A DNA stretch of 64,000 nucleotides. Origin: Pseudomonadota bacterium (GTDB lineage Archaea > Thermoplasmatota > SW-10-69-26 > JACQPN01 > JAJPHT01). The notes below the pieces were generated by a model. The model made no database searches, was not told the DNA's origin, and was given only the letters and a program-made list of their open reading frames with translations. The stretch spans positions 1 to 64,000 of the forward strand of contig JAJPHT010000007.1 of assembly GCA_021325135.1 (NCBI GenBank), given 5' to 3'. This document shows positions 8,323 to 16,864 of the stretch, in pieces (position 1 is the first letter of the stretch; every line of letters begins with the position of its first letter). The translations under genes were made by a program, and so were the position numbers.

Positions 8323-9540
8323 GTGCAGCCCGTGGCAGGCATCCCGGCGCTGCGCGTCCGCCCCGCGGGCAGCTTCATCCAGGGCCCCCTGCCCACCGGC
8401 TGCGCGCTCTGCGAGGCCGGCGCCAAGCTCGTCCTCTTCGTGACGGGCGTCTGCCACTACAAGTGCTTCTATTGCCCCATCAGCGAGGAGAAGCGCATGA
8501 GCCGCTTCGCGTGGGCCAACGAGCGCAAGCTCGACCTCTCCGACGAGGCCTCCGCGCTGGCGGCGCTGGCGGACGAGGTGCGCTCGCTGGGCGCCAAGGG
8601 CACGGGCATCACCGGGGGCGATCCGCTCTACGACCCCGAGCGGACGGTGAAGATGATCCGCTTCCTCAAGGCCGAGTTCGGCCCGAAGCACCACGTCCAC
8701 CTCTACACGCAGATCCCCTTCGACATCAAGTGGCTCGCCGCGATGCAGGAGGCGGGGCTGGACGAGCTTCGCTTCCATCCGCCCGACGAGACGTGGCCGG
8801 AGCCCGACAAGTGGCCGCCATACACCCGGCTGTGGCTCAAGGCCAAGGAGATGGAGGACGCGGGGCTCTGGGACGTGGGCTTCGAGATCCCCTGCATCCC
8901 CGGCTCGCAGGAGCAGATGAGCGCCCTCGTCTCGTGGCTGGAGCGGCACCGCTTCCGCTTCATCAACCTCAACGAGATGGAGTTCTCCGAGACGAACTAC
9001 GAGGCCATGCTATCAAGGGGCTATCGCATCAAGGACACCGAGACGTCCCGCGCCATGGACAGCGAGGAGGTGGCCCGCGAGGTGATGCGCCGCCACCAGG
9101 GCGCCAAGATCGCCATCCACTTCTGCAGCAGCCCGTTCAAGGACCGCGTGCAGCTCCGGCAGCGCCTCTCCCGCCAGGCGGAGCGCCGCGCGAAGCCCTA
9201 CGAGGTCGCCACGGAGGACGGCACGCTGGTGCGCGGCGTCATCGAGTGCCCCGACCCCGCGGAGATGATGGAGGAGATCGCCGCCGCGTTCGAGGTGGGC
9301 CCCGACATGATGGAGGCGCGCGGCGGCAAGGTCCTCATCGCGCCCTGGCTCCTAGAGCAGTTCGCCGAGGAGGTGCCCTTCCCGGCGTACTTCAGCGAGC
9401 GCTACCCCACCGCGACCGAGCTGGAGGTGGAGCGCATCCCCTTGAACGAGGCCGCCGAGAACGCGCCCGTGCCCGCGGCTTCCGGAACGGTGGAGCGCGA
9501 GCTGGTCGAGCTTCACAAGCTGGGCCGGCCGGGGCAGTGA
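8323..9540 (+). CDS. Archaeal radical SAM protein (COG2108-like)
   Basis: 405 residues. The [4Fe-4S] SAM cluster motif is C44-x3-C48-x2-C51 (CHYKCFYC), followed by GTGITGGDPLYDP, the glycine motif that contacts SAM. An upstream pair CALC (C27/C30) may hold an extra metal. The overall layout fits the archaeal proteins described as related to pyruvate formate-lyase activating enzyme, whose substrate is unknown. A C-terminal extension (IHFCSSPFKDRVQLRQRL and onwards) is family-typical. Starts at GTG 8323. Confidence 0.8.
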   Translation: MQPVAGIPALRVRPAGSFIQGPLPTGCALCEAGAKLVLFVTGVCHYKCFYCPISEEKRMSRFAWANERKLDLSDEASALAALADEVRSLGAKGTGITGGDPLYDPERTVKMIRFLKAEFGPKHHVHLYTQIPFDIKWLAAMQEAGLDELRFHPPDETWPEPDKWPPYTRLWLKAKEMEDAGLWDVGFEIPCIPGSQEQMSALVSWLERHRFRFINLNEMEFSETNYEAMLSRGYRIKDTETSRAMDSEEVAREVMRRHQGAKIAIHFCSSPFKDRVQLRQRLSRQAERRAKPYEVATEDGTLVRGVIECPDPAEMMEEIAAAFEVGPDMMEARGGKVLIAPWLLEQFAEEVPFPAYFSERYPTATELEVERIPLNEAAENAPVPAASGTVERELVELHKLGRPGQ

Positions 9541-9620
9541 TCCCCTCTTCTCGCGCCCTCTGAGGAAGAGTCCCAAAAGCGCGCGTCGCCAGGGAGACAA
9601 AGGCCCGCCCCGTCGCAAGC

Positions 9621-9627
9621 TTTAAAG
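9621..9627 (+). promoter_or_regulatory. Box A before the membrane-tethered regulator
   Basis: TTTAAAG is the strongest TATA-like box in this part of the window. It predicts transcription from about 9648, just ahead of a GGAGG at 9655-9659. Confidence 0.6.
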
Positions 9628-9666
9628 GGCCACGGCCGAACATGCCCCGTAGCCGGAGGCGTTGCC

Positions 9667-11502
9667 ATCCGACCGCGTTGCCTGCTGCCGTGCGTCCTCA
9701 CCGTCCTCGCCCTCGCGGCGCCGTGGGCAGGCTGGGCCGACGCGCAGGTGGGCAGCGGGCTCACCCTCGCCGCGTCGCCCACGGAGCAGGTCGTCCTGCC
9801 CGGCGCGCACGCGATCTTCGCGCTCAACGTCTCCAACTCCCTTCTCCTGGCGCGCTCCGTGACGCTGAGCTACAACCTCTCGGCGGGCTGGGTCGGCTCC
9901 GTCACGCCGCAGAACCTCACCATCCCCGCCGGCGGCAGCGCCAACGCGACGCTGGACTTGCAAGCGCCCGCGGACGCGCCGGCCAACGCCACGTACTCCT
10001 TCCCCGTCACCGCCTCGGACGCCACCGGCACGCTGGCCTCCACCACTGTGAACGTGACCATCCAGGCGCCCCCGCCCCCCACGCCGCCCACCCCTGTCGC
10101 GCCGCCCAACCTGCGCATCCAGATCGGCCACGACACCGGCGACGCGGGCTCCACCGTGGAGGGGCAGCTCTCCCTGGTCAACGGCGACCCGGGCTCGCCC
10201 CCCCTTGACGTGGACCTCGCCATCGGCGGCCTTGCCTCCTGGCACCCCAGCTTCCCCGTCTCCAGCTTCGCGCGCCTCTACGCGGGCTCGCCCCAGACGG
10301 TCCCCGTCGCGGTCACCATCCCCGCGGAGGCGCAGAACGGCACGCAGGCCTTCGCCATCACCGCGACCGCCACGGTGCAGGGGCGCTCCTACCAGTTCGT
10401 CGTCGTGTGGAACGTGACCGCCGTCGCGGCGCCTCCCGCCGCGCAGCCGTCCTCCTCCGGCCCCACCCCGGTGACGCCCGCGCCGACGACGGAGGCGCCC
10501 TCCTCCCCGGCCGCTCCGCAGCCCAACCTCGCGCTGAGCCTGAGCGACGCCCAGGACCTCACGCCCGGCTACTCCTCCCAGGAGACCGTCCTCGTGCAGA
10601 ACACGGGCAACGTGCGCCTCCACGTCCACCTGGCGGGCAGCGCCGCCGACGGCTCGTGGCGCACGACGCTGGTCCCCAACGAGATGGACCTGGATGCCGG
10701 CGCCTCCCGCGCGGTCGTCCTCACCATCGACACGCCCGCCAGCGCTGCCTCCGGGCGCGACGGCGCCGCCAAGGCCACCGTGACCGCCACCACGGATGAC
10801 GGCCTCCAGCGCTACCTCCCCCTGGACCTGCGCATCCCCGCGACCTCGCCCGCCTCGCAGGCGCAGGCGACCGTCGCGCCCCCCACGCCGCCCGGCGCCG
10901 ACGCCGCGCCCCGCGTGAGCGGCGCCGCGGTGGCCCTCGCCGCGGGCCTGGGCGCCGTGGGCGCGGGCGCGCTCGTGCTGGCGCACCGCCCGTGGCGCGA
11001 GAAGCTCCTCTGGGTCGGCATCGGCCTCTACACGCGCCTCGCGCGCCCCGACGTGCTGGGCCACGAGGAGCGCGAGCGGCTCTACCAGATCATCGAGGCG
11101 CAGCCCGGCGTCCACTTCCACGCCCTCCAGCGCGAGCTTGGCTGGAACACGGGCACGCTCACCTACCACCTGCGCGTGCTGGAGAAGCACGGCTTCGTGG
11201 TGGACCGCCGCGACGGCCTCTACCGCCGCTTCTACCTCCAGGGCACCGCGCCCCGCAAGGAGGTCTTCGAGACCGCCGGGCCCCAGGGCCTCCGCGCCGA
11301 CGTGCTGGAGGCCGTGAAGGGGCGCCAGGGCCTCTCGCAGACGGACCTCGCCCTCGCGCTGGGCGCCAACAAGCAGACCGTGAACTACCACGTGAAGGCC
11401 TTGGAGCGCCAGGGGCTCATCCGCCTGGAGAAGCGCGGCCGCGAGACGTTCCTCTACCCGGCCGATGCGTCTGCTTCGCCGGGTCGCGAGGCGCACGCCT
11501 GA
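9667..11502 (+). CDS. Membrane-tethered regulator: extracellular beta domains plus two winged helices
   Basis: 611 residues if read from ATC 9667. A signal peptide (RPRCLLPCVLTVLALAAPW) leads into two or three extracellular Ig/NEW3-like beta domains separated by Pro/Thr-rich linkers (residues about 30-400), then one membrane helix (AVALAAGLGAVGAGALVLA). The cytoplasmic part has two winged-helix domains: one with FHALQRELGWNTGTLTYHLRVLEKHG and one with LSQTDLALALGANKQTVNYHVKALERQG. This is a one-component transmembrane sensor-regulator. No ATG, GTG or TTG lies in frame before 9748, which would remove the signal peptide; GGAGG ends seven bases before the ATC, so a non-standard start or a sequencing indel is likely. 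Confidence 0.7.
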   Translation: MRPRCLLPCVLTVLALAAPWAGWADAQVGSGLTLAASPTEQVVLPGAHAIFALNVSNSLLLARSVTLSYNLSAGWVGSVTPQNLTIPAGGSANATLDLQAPADAPANATYSFPVTASDATGTLASTTVNVTIQAPPPPTPPTPVAPPNLRIQIGHDTGDAGSTVEGQLSLVNGDPGSPPLDVDLAIGGLASWHPSFPVSSFARLYAGSPQTVPVAVTIPAEAQNGTQAFAITATATVQGRSYQFVVVWNVTAVAAPPAAQPSSSGPTPVTPAPTTEAPSSPAAPQPNLALSLSDAQDLTPGYSSQETVLVQNTGNVRLHVHLAGSAADGSWRTTLVPNEMDLDAGASRAVVLTIDTPASAASGRDGAAKATVTATTDDGLQRYLPLDLRIPATSPASQAQATVAPPTPPGADAAPRVSGAAVALAAGLGAVGAGALVLAHRPWREKLLWVGIGLYTRLARPDVLGHEERERLYQIIEAQPGVHFHALQRELGWNTGTLTYHLRVLEKHGFVVDRRDGLYRRFYLQGTAPRKEVFETAGPQGLRADVLEAVKGRQGLSQTDLALALGANKQTVNYHVKALERQGLIRLEKRGRETFLYPADASASPGREAHA

Positions 11503-11519
11503 AGCGGAAGAGATCAGCG

Positions 11520-11599
11520 TCGTCCGGCCGCGCCGCAGCGCGGCTACCCAGGGGGGTTTCAGGGGCGCAGCCCCCTGACGTGAAGTCCGTCCCAGCAGA
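11520..11599 (+). repeat. Dispersed palindromic repeat, copy B
   Basis: This is the second copy of the repeat at 4171-4252, in inverted orientation. It holds the hairpin CAGGGG-CGCAG-CCCCTG flanked by CGTCCGGCCGCGCCGCAGCG and TGACGTGAAG...CCCAGCAGA. It fills the gap between the regulator and the hydrolase. Confidence 0.7.
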
Positions 11600-11684
11600 A
11601 GGCGAAAAACGCCGAGGGCTGGAACCCCTGGAGTCCCATGCCCCCAGCCATCTCTTTCTAACCTTCACGGTCCGATCGGGGGCC

Positions 11685-12467
11685 ATGGACCTCCTCGACC
11701 TGCCCCACCTCGACGTCGGCCCGCGGGACGCCATGCCCGTCGTGCTGCTCCACGGCTTTCCGCTGGACCACGCCATGTGGGCGCCCCAGAAGGAGGCGCT
11801 CCAGCGCGCCGGCTTCCGCGTGATCGCGCCCGACCTGCGCGGCCAGGGCAAGGCGCCCGTGGGCCACGGCCCCGCGACGATGCAGGCCCAGGCCGCGGAC
11901 GCGCTGCGCATGCTGGACCGCGCCGGCGTGCGCCGCTTCGCGCTGGCGGGCTTCAGCATGGGAGGCTACGTCGCCTTCGAGGTCCTCCGCCAGGCGCCCG
12001 GCCGCGTCGCGGGGCTCGCCCTCGTGGACACGCGCGCGGAACCCGACTCCCCAGAGGCGCGGCAAGGGCGATATCAAACGGCGGCGCGTGTCCGCAAGGA
12101 GGGTCCCGGCCCGGTGGTGGAGGGCATGCTGCCCAGGCTCCTCACGTCCGCGGCGGACCCCGCGCTGCGCGCGCAGGTGGAGCGCACGATGCGCGCGACG
12201 CCGCCCGAGGGCATGGCGCAGGCCCTGGAAGGCATGGGCGAGCGCCCCGACTCGCGCTCCACCCTCGCGGCGATCCGCGTGCCCACCCTCATCGTCGTCG
12301 GGGAGCAGGACGCCATCACGCCGACCGAGGCCGCGAAGGCCATGGCGGACGCGATTCCGGGCGCGAAGCTCGTGGTCGTGCCCGGCGCGGCGCACCTCAC
12401 CACGCTGGAGCGGCCCGACGCGGTGAGCGACGCCATGGTGGCGTGGGCGCGCTCCATCAAGCCGTGA
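11685..12467 (+). CDS. Alpha/beta hydrolase
   Basis: 260 residues with the usual family landmarks: oxyanion-hole HGFPLDHAMW, DLRGQGKAP, nucleophile elbow GFSMGG (Ser near residue 89), VPTLIVVGEQDAITP carrying the acid, and a final AAHLTTLERPD with the catalytic His. The size and lid suggest a small esterase or a cofactor-pathway hydrolase; the substrate cannot be read. A TTTCTA box about 27 bp before ATG 11685 supports a leaderless start. Confidence 0.85.
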   Translation: MDLLDLPHLDVGPRDAMPVVLLHGFPLDHAMWAPQKEALQRAGFRVIAPDLRGQGKAPVGHGPATMQAQAADALRMLDRAGVRRFALAGFSMGGYVAFEVLRQAPGRVAGLALVDTRAEPDSPEARQGRYQTAARVRKEGPGPVVEGMLPRLLTSAADPALRAQVERTMRATPPEGMAQALEGMGERPDSRSTLAAIRVPTLIVVGEQDAITPTEAAKAMADAIPGAKLVVVPGAAHLTTLERPDAVSDAMVAWARSIKP

Positions 12468-12912
12468 GCGACTGCGCGGCGAGCCCCACGGCGATCATCA
12501 GCGCCAGCGGCGCCAGGAAGAACGCGGCCGTGCCCCACTGGACGGGCCCGCGGCGCGCGGCGATCTCGCGCACGAGCCCCACGGTGGCGGCCCCGCCCAC
12601 GAGGACGTTGAGCGCCGCGACGACGCCCACGATGGCGGGGCTCGCGCGCCAGCTCAGCACGCCTTGGAAGAGCAGCGAGAAGACCAGCGTGTAGCCCGCC
12701 AGCGCGACCAGCGCGCCCTTGGAGCCGTAGGAGCCCACGGCGATGGCGTAGGCCCACGCGCCGTAGAGCAGCGCGACGGCCAAGGTCTCCAGGATTGCGA
12801 TGGGCTCGCCCAGGCCCGCGGGGCCCTGCCCAAGCTCGCGCACGTGGAGGACGCCTTGCGCCACGGAGAGGGCGAGCGCGGCGGACGCGCCCACGGCCCA
12901 GCCTCGGCCCAT
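12457..12912 (-). CDS. Four-helix membrane protein of unknown function
   Basis: 151 residues, almost entirely hydrophobic, with about four to five helices (starting near residues 5, 38, 65, 90 and 125). No charged catalytic residues stand out inside helices and no family is recognised. Its 3' end overlaps the convergent hydrolase gene by 11 bp. Confidence 0.65.
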   Translation of the reverse strand: MGRGWAVGASAALALSVAQGVLHVRELGQGPAGLGEPIAILETLAVALLYGAWAYAIAVGSYGSKGALVALAGYTLVFSLLFQGVLSWRASPAIVGVVAALNVLVGGAATVGLVREIAARRGPVQWGTAAFFLAPLALMIAVGLAAQSLTA

Positions 12913-12936
12913 GGGGCGCGCAGCGGGGAGCGGCCA

Positions 12937-13350
12937 CTAAGGGTTTGCCCCGACGCGATCCGGATGCCGGGTCCGGGGAACGAGGCTCTGCTCGTCGAAC
13001 CCCTTGTCCTCGCTCCAGATGGCGTCGGCCTCGACGGCCAGCGCGGCCGCGAGGTAGGGCACGTCGTCCGGGTCGACGGCGCCCAGCGCGGCCAGCGCGG
13101 CGGGGACGTGCGGCCCGATGATCTCGTCCGGGACCCACTCGACCTGCGCGAAGATCTCCTCCACGAGGCGCCCGAGGTCCTCCACGGAGAGCCCGCTGCG
13201 CCGCTGCAGCTCCGCGCGATGCTTCTCCAGCTCGGCCTTCAGGAACGCGGGCGCGAAGAGCGTCGCCGAGGTGTCATAGAGGGTGCGCCGCGTCGAGCCG
13301 TCGCGCAGGAGCGCGCTGAAGAGGCGGTTCGCGTCGAGGACGATCCTCAC
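12937..13350 (-). CDS. PIN-domain toxin (VapC-like ribonuclease)
   Basis: 137 residues starting MRIVLDANRLFSALL, with acidic residues at the expected PIN positions: Asp6 near the N-terminus, a central Glu, DPDDVPYLAAALAVEADAIWSEDKGF near the C-terminus. PIN toxins are Mg2+-dependent RNases that cut tRNA or rRNA. The GTG start overlaps the antitoxin stop (GTGA), the tight coupling usual for such modules. Confidence 0.82.
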   Translation of the reverse strand: MRIVLDANRLFSALLRDGSTRRTLYDTSATLFAPAFLKAELEKHRAELQRRSGLSVEDLGRLVEEIFAQVEWVPDEIIGPHVPAALAALGAVDPDDVPYLAAALAVEADAIWSEDKGFDEQSLVPRTRHPDRVGANP

Positions 13351-13589
13351 TTGCGGGCCCCGAAGCGCTTCGCCATCGCGGCGTCCATGAGGTCGGCGAT
13401 CTCGTCGACGTCCTCCGGCGTGAGGCCGCTCTTCTGGGCGATGCGGTCCGCCAACTCCAGCGAGGCGAGCTTCTGCTCGATGGCCTTGGAGACGACCGCG
13501 CTCCAGTTCACGTCGCCGCGCGCCTGCGCCCGCTCCTTGAGGGGCTCGGGCACGGTGAACGTCATTCGCCCGATCTTCGCCTCGCTCAT
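13347..13589 (-). CDS. Antitoxin partner of the PIN toxin
   Basis: 80 residues beginning MSEAKIGRMTFTVPEPLKERAQARG, a strand-helix start like ribbon-helix-helix DNA-binding domains, then a helical tail (LTPEDVDEIADLMDAAMAKRF) that should bind the toxin. ATG 13589 is preferred over 13613 because an A/T-rich box (CTTATTGAT) lies about 27 bp upstream and the tandem operator candidate falls in between. Confidence 0.75.
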   Translation of the reverse strand: MSEAKIGRMTFTVPEPLKERAQARGDVNWSAVVSKAIEQKLASLELADRIAQKSGLTPEDVDEIADLMDAAMAKRFGARK

Positions 13590-13595
13590 ACCTAC

Positions 13596-13615
13596 GTATG
13601 CATCAGTACGCATCA
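13596..13615. promoter_or_regulatory. Tandem direct repeat, operator candidate of the PIN module
   Basis: GTATGCATCA and GTACGCATCA abut each other, just upstream of the antitoxin start and overlapping the 3' end of the next lipoprotein gene. Head-to-tail decamers fit two ribbon-helix-helix dimers binding side by side. Confidence 0.5.
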
Positions 13616-15220
13616 ATAAGACTTTCGCACGAGGGGGGCCGGCACCGCCACGATCGCCGAGCCTTGGGCCTCCTGGCCGCCCGAGGTCTTCCCGGCCGGC
13701 TGCGGCGCGAGGAGCTCCAGCGACAGGTTCTCGCCGCGCAGGGCCGGGCCCGCGCGCAGCGTGGCGAGCATGCCCATGACCACGTCCGACTTCACCGTGG
13801 GGTCGGTGACGCACTTCTGCGTGCACGTGTCCACGAAGGAGGCCCACGGGCGGCCCTGGCCGTCGATGGCGATCTCGATGAAGTCGTTCATGCCGTGGCA
13901 GCGCGTGCCGCCGCAGAGGCCGCGCGCCAGCGGGTCCAGGGGGTCGTTGGCGGTGACCGTCTGGATCGTCGCGTTGGGGTTGAGCGCGTCGGTCATGACG
14001 CCGATGTAGGCGTTCCACGTGGCGTTGTCCCACTCGGGGAGTTTGGGTTGGCCCAGCAGGTCGCCGGAGAGGCCGCCGTTGCCCGAGCCCTTGCCCTCGT
14101 AGCCGCCGGGGACGGTGCTGCCCAGGTACGCGAAGGCGACCTTGCCGTCGTCGCCCAGGGCGAGGGCATTGAACATGGTGGCGGTGACGCCGGGCGCCGT
14201 GACGTTGCGCGGCGGGAACCAGGTCTTGCCCGCGTCGGCGCTGGCGGTGAACCACACCTGCCCCTTGGCCTGGAAGGTGGCGTACATGTGGCCGCTCTTG
14301 TCCACCTGGAAGCCCAGCTCGTGGTCGGAGGGCTTCAGGTCGGTCTTGATCTGGATGGCCTGCCAGGTGAGGCCGTCGTCCTCGGTGTACTTGATCTTGG
14401 GGCCGCCGGGGCAGTCCGCCTTGCCGAGGTACATCTTGCCGTCGGGGCCGGCCTTGAGGTGCCCCGTGAGGCCTGCGCAGCCGTCGGCGGCGCTGACGAA
14501 GACGGGCACCTGGGGCGTGAACGAGAGGCCGCCCGTGAAGCTCATGGCGCAGCCGCTCTCGACGCCGTTGTTCGTGCAGCGGTACACGACGTTGGGGTAG
14601 CCCACGGTGGGGTGCGAGCGCGCCTTCGCGGCGCTGACCGTCTGGTGGTCGTTGACGTTGGTGTTGCCGCAGGAGTACGGGTTCGTGATCCACGTCGCGC
14701 CCTTGTCGTCGCTGTACGAGAGCGTGCCGCAGGAGAGAGGCAGGATGTCGTCCATGAAGACGCGGCCCGTGTCGTAGTCCACGAAGAGGATGGGGTCGTT
14801 GGTGTTGGGGTGCTCGGGGACCGGACCGACGTTGGGGCCGACGTTCTTGATGCTCTGGCCGTGGTCAAAGGTGGCCCAGACCGTGGGCGCGCTGCGCTTC
14901 TCGGGGCCCGCGTCCACGAAGCCCTCCATGCCGGTCATGTAGACGTTGCCCGCCTTGTCCGCGCCCACGGAGGGCTCCGTCGCCGACGCGGGCAGCAGGT
15001 ACTCGCCGCCCAGCGCCTGGGGGAACGTCGCGTTGAGCGCCGCGGCGTCGGCCAGCGCCTCGTGGGAGAGGTGGTAGACGCCCGCGGTGCCCACGGTGAG
15101 GTTGCCCATGGGCATCCCCATGGCGTCGGTGGACGCGGTCTTCACGGCGGGGGACGTGACGCACCCCGCCAGGAGCGCGCTGGCGGCGAGAAGGAGGCCT
15201 ACGGCGGCGCGGGCGGACAT
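13613..15220 (-). CDS. Asp-box (sialidase-like) secreted lipoprotein, copy 1
   Basis: 535 residues. A lipobox signal (AASALLAGC, Cys20) anchors it outside the cell. The body contains repeated Asp-box elements (SYSDDKGATW, KYTEDDGLTW, SADAGKTW), the S-x-D-x-G-x-T-W turns of BNR/sialidase beta-propellers. Several Cys (PLSCGTL, NPYSCGN, YRCTNNG, LCGGTRCHG, DTCTQKC) are shared with the next gene and suggest disulphides. The catalytic Arg triad of true sialidases is not evident, so glycan binding or another hydrolysis is as likely. Confidence 0.8.
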   Translation of the reverse strand: MSARAAVGLLLAASALLAGCVTSPAVKTASTDAMGMPMGNLTVGTAGVYHLSHEALADAAALNATFPQALGGEYLLPASATEPSVGADKAGNVYMTGMEGFVDAGPEKRSAPTVWATFDHGQSIKNVGPNVGPVPEHPNTNDPILFVDYDTGRVFMDDILPLSCGTLSYSDDKGATWITNPYSCGNTNVNDHQTVSAAKARSHPTVGYPNVVYRCTNNGVESGCAMSFTGGLSFTPQVPVFVSAADGCAGLTGHLKAGPDGKMYLGKADCPGGPKIKYTEDDGLTWQAIQIKTDLKPSDHELGFQVDKSGHMYATFQAKGQVWFTASADAGKTWFPPRNVTAPGVTATMFNALALGDDGKVAFAYLGSTVPGGYEGKGSGNGGLSGDLLGQPKLPEWDNATWNAYIGVMTDALNPNATIQTVTANDPLDPLARGLCGGTRCHGMNDFIEIAIDGQGRPWASFVDTCTQKCVTDPTVKSDVVMGMLATLRAGPALRGENLSLELLAPQPAGKTSGGQEAQGSAIVAVPAPLVRKSY

Positions 15221-15274
15221 CGCCCGGAATCCCCGGGGAGGGCGCCTTGAACCTTGTTGCTCGCCTCGCCCCGC

Positions 15275-16810
15275 TCAGCCCGAGGCCTTGGGCATCTGCG
15301 CGGGGAGGATGGGGAGCGTGGCGTTCGCGCCGCGCAGCGCCGGACCCTCCAGCAGCGTGGCCATCATGCCCTGGGTCTGGTCGGAGAGGACCTTGGGGTC
15401 CTTCACGCACTCCTTGGTGCACGTGTCCACGAACGACGCCCAGGGGCGCCCGTCGCTGTCGATGGTGAGCTCGATGAAGTCGTTCATGCCGTGGCAGCGC
15501 GTCCGCCCGCACAGGCCGCGCGCGATGGGGTCGGAGGGGTCGTTGGCGGTCACGGTCTGGATGGGCGCCTTGGGGTCCGTGGCATTGAGGATGACGCCGA
15601 GGTAGGCGTTCCACGTCGCGTTGTCCCACTCGGGCAGGCGCGGCTGGCCTTGGAGGTCGCCGCTGAGGCCGGGGTTGCCCGCGCCCTTGCCCTCGTAGCC
15701 GCCGGGGACGGTCGATCCCACGTAGGCGAAGGCCACCTTGCCGTCGTCGCCCATGGCCAGGGTGTTGAACATCGTCGCGGTGACGCCGGGGGCGGTCACG
15801 TTGCGCGCGGGGAACCACGTCTTGCCGTCGTCCACGCTGGCGCTGAACCAGACCTGCCCCTTGTGCTCCCAGAGCGCGTACATGTCGTGGTTCTTGCCCA
15901 CGGCGAAGCCCATCTCGTGGTCGTCCGCGGGGTCGGTGGCGGCCTGGTCGGTCTTGATGACGAGCTTCTGCCAGGTGAGGCCGTCGTCCTTGGAGTACGC
16001 GACGGTGGGGCCGCTGGGGCAGTCCGCCTTGGGGAGGTACATCGTGCCGTCGGGCCCGCTGCGCAGGTGGCTCGTGAGCCCACCACACTCGTAGCCCGGC
16101 TCGAAGGCGAAGGTCTGCGGGAGGAAGCTGAGGCCGCCGTTGAGGGAGGTCGCGCACCCCGAGTAGACGCCGTTGTTGGTGCAGCGGTACACGACGTTGG
16201 GATACGCCACCGTGGGCAGCATGCGCGGCTTCGCGGTGCCCACCGTCTGGTGGTCGTTCACGTCCGTGTTGCCGCACGAGTAGGGGTCGACGGTCCACGA
16301 CGCGCCCTTGTCGTCGCTGTACGAGAGCGTGCCGCACGAGAGCGGGATGATGTCGTCCATGAAGATGCGGCCCGTGTCGCGATCGACGGCCACGATCTGG
16401 TCGAAGCTCGCGGGGTGGGGGACGCCGTTCGCGCCCTTGGGGCCCACGTCCTTGAACGTCTTGCCGTGGTCGAAGGTGGCGACGATGGTGGGCTCCGAGG
16501 GGCCGACGGCCGAGGGGCCCGTGGCCGTCATGTAGACGCCGCCGTCCTTGTCGGACGCGATGCTGGGCTCCGACGCGTCGTAGCCGATGAGGAACTCGCC
16601 GCCCACCGCGCGGGGGATCGACGCGACCAGCGCGGGGTCCACGGGGAGGCCGCCCGCCTCGTGGAAGACGCCCTCGCGCGTGACGTTCATGGAGGGGGCG
16701 GGCGCCGCGACGGGCACGGCGGCAGGCGCCTCGGGGGCGGACTTGAGGCAGCCCGCCATCACGGGCGCGGTGAGGGCGAGGAGGCAGAGCGCGAGCGCGC
16801 GGACCTTCAT
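15275..16810 (-). CDS. Asp-box (sialidase-like) secreted lipoprotein, copy 2
   Basis: 511 residues, colinear with the gene at 13613 and sharing long identical stretches such as YPNVVYRCTNNGV and NVTAPGVTATMFN, RCHGMNDFIE, WASFVDTC. It has its own lipobox (APVMAGC, Cys21). The two genes are separated by 54 bp in the same orientation and are a tandem duplication; divergence is concentrated in the N-terminal linkers and some loops. Asp-boxes are SYSDDKGASW, YSKDDGLTW and SVDDGKTW. Confidence 0.8.
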   Translation of the reverse strand: MKVRALALCLLALTAPVMAGCLKSAPEAPAAVPVAAPAPSMNVTREGVFHEAGGLPVDPALVASIPRAVGGEFLIGYDASEPSIASDKDGGVYMTATGPSAVGPSEPTIVATFDHGKTFKDVGPKGANGVPHPASFDQIVAVDRDTGRIFMDDIIPLSCGTLSYSDDKGASWTVDPYSCGNTDVNDHQTVGTAKPRMLPTVAYPNVVYRCTNNGVYSGCATSLNGGLSFLPQTFAFEPGYECGGLTSHLRSGPDGTMYLPKADCPSGPTVAYSKDDGLTWQKLVIKTDQAATDPADDHEMGFAVGKNHDMYALWEHKGQVWFSASVDDGKTWFPARNVTAPGVTATMFNTLAMGDDGKVAFAYVGSTVPGGYEGKGAGNPGLSGDLQGQPRLPEWDNATWNAYLGVILNATDPKAPIQTVTANDPSDPIARGLCGRTRCHGMNDFIELTIDSDGRPWASFVDTCTKECVKDPKVLSDQTQGMMATLLEGPALRGANATLPILPAQMPKASG

Positions 16811-16864
16811 GTCCGGCCCTCACCCGGACGGGTCCTATCTATCTTGTTGTGGCCGCGCCCCCGG

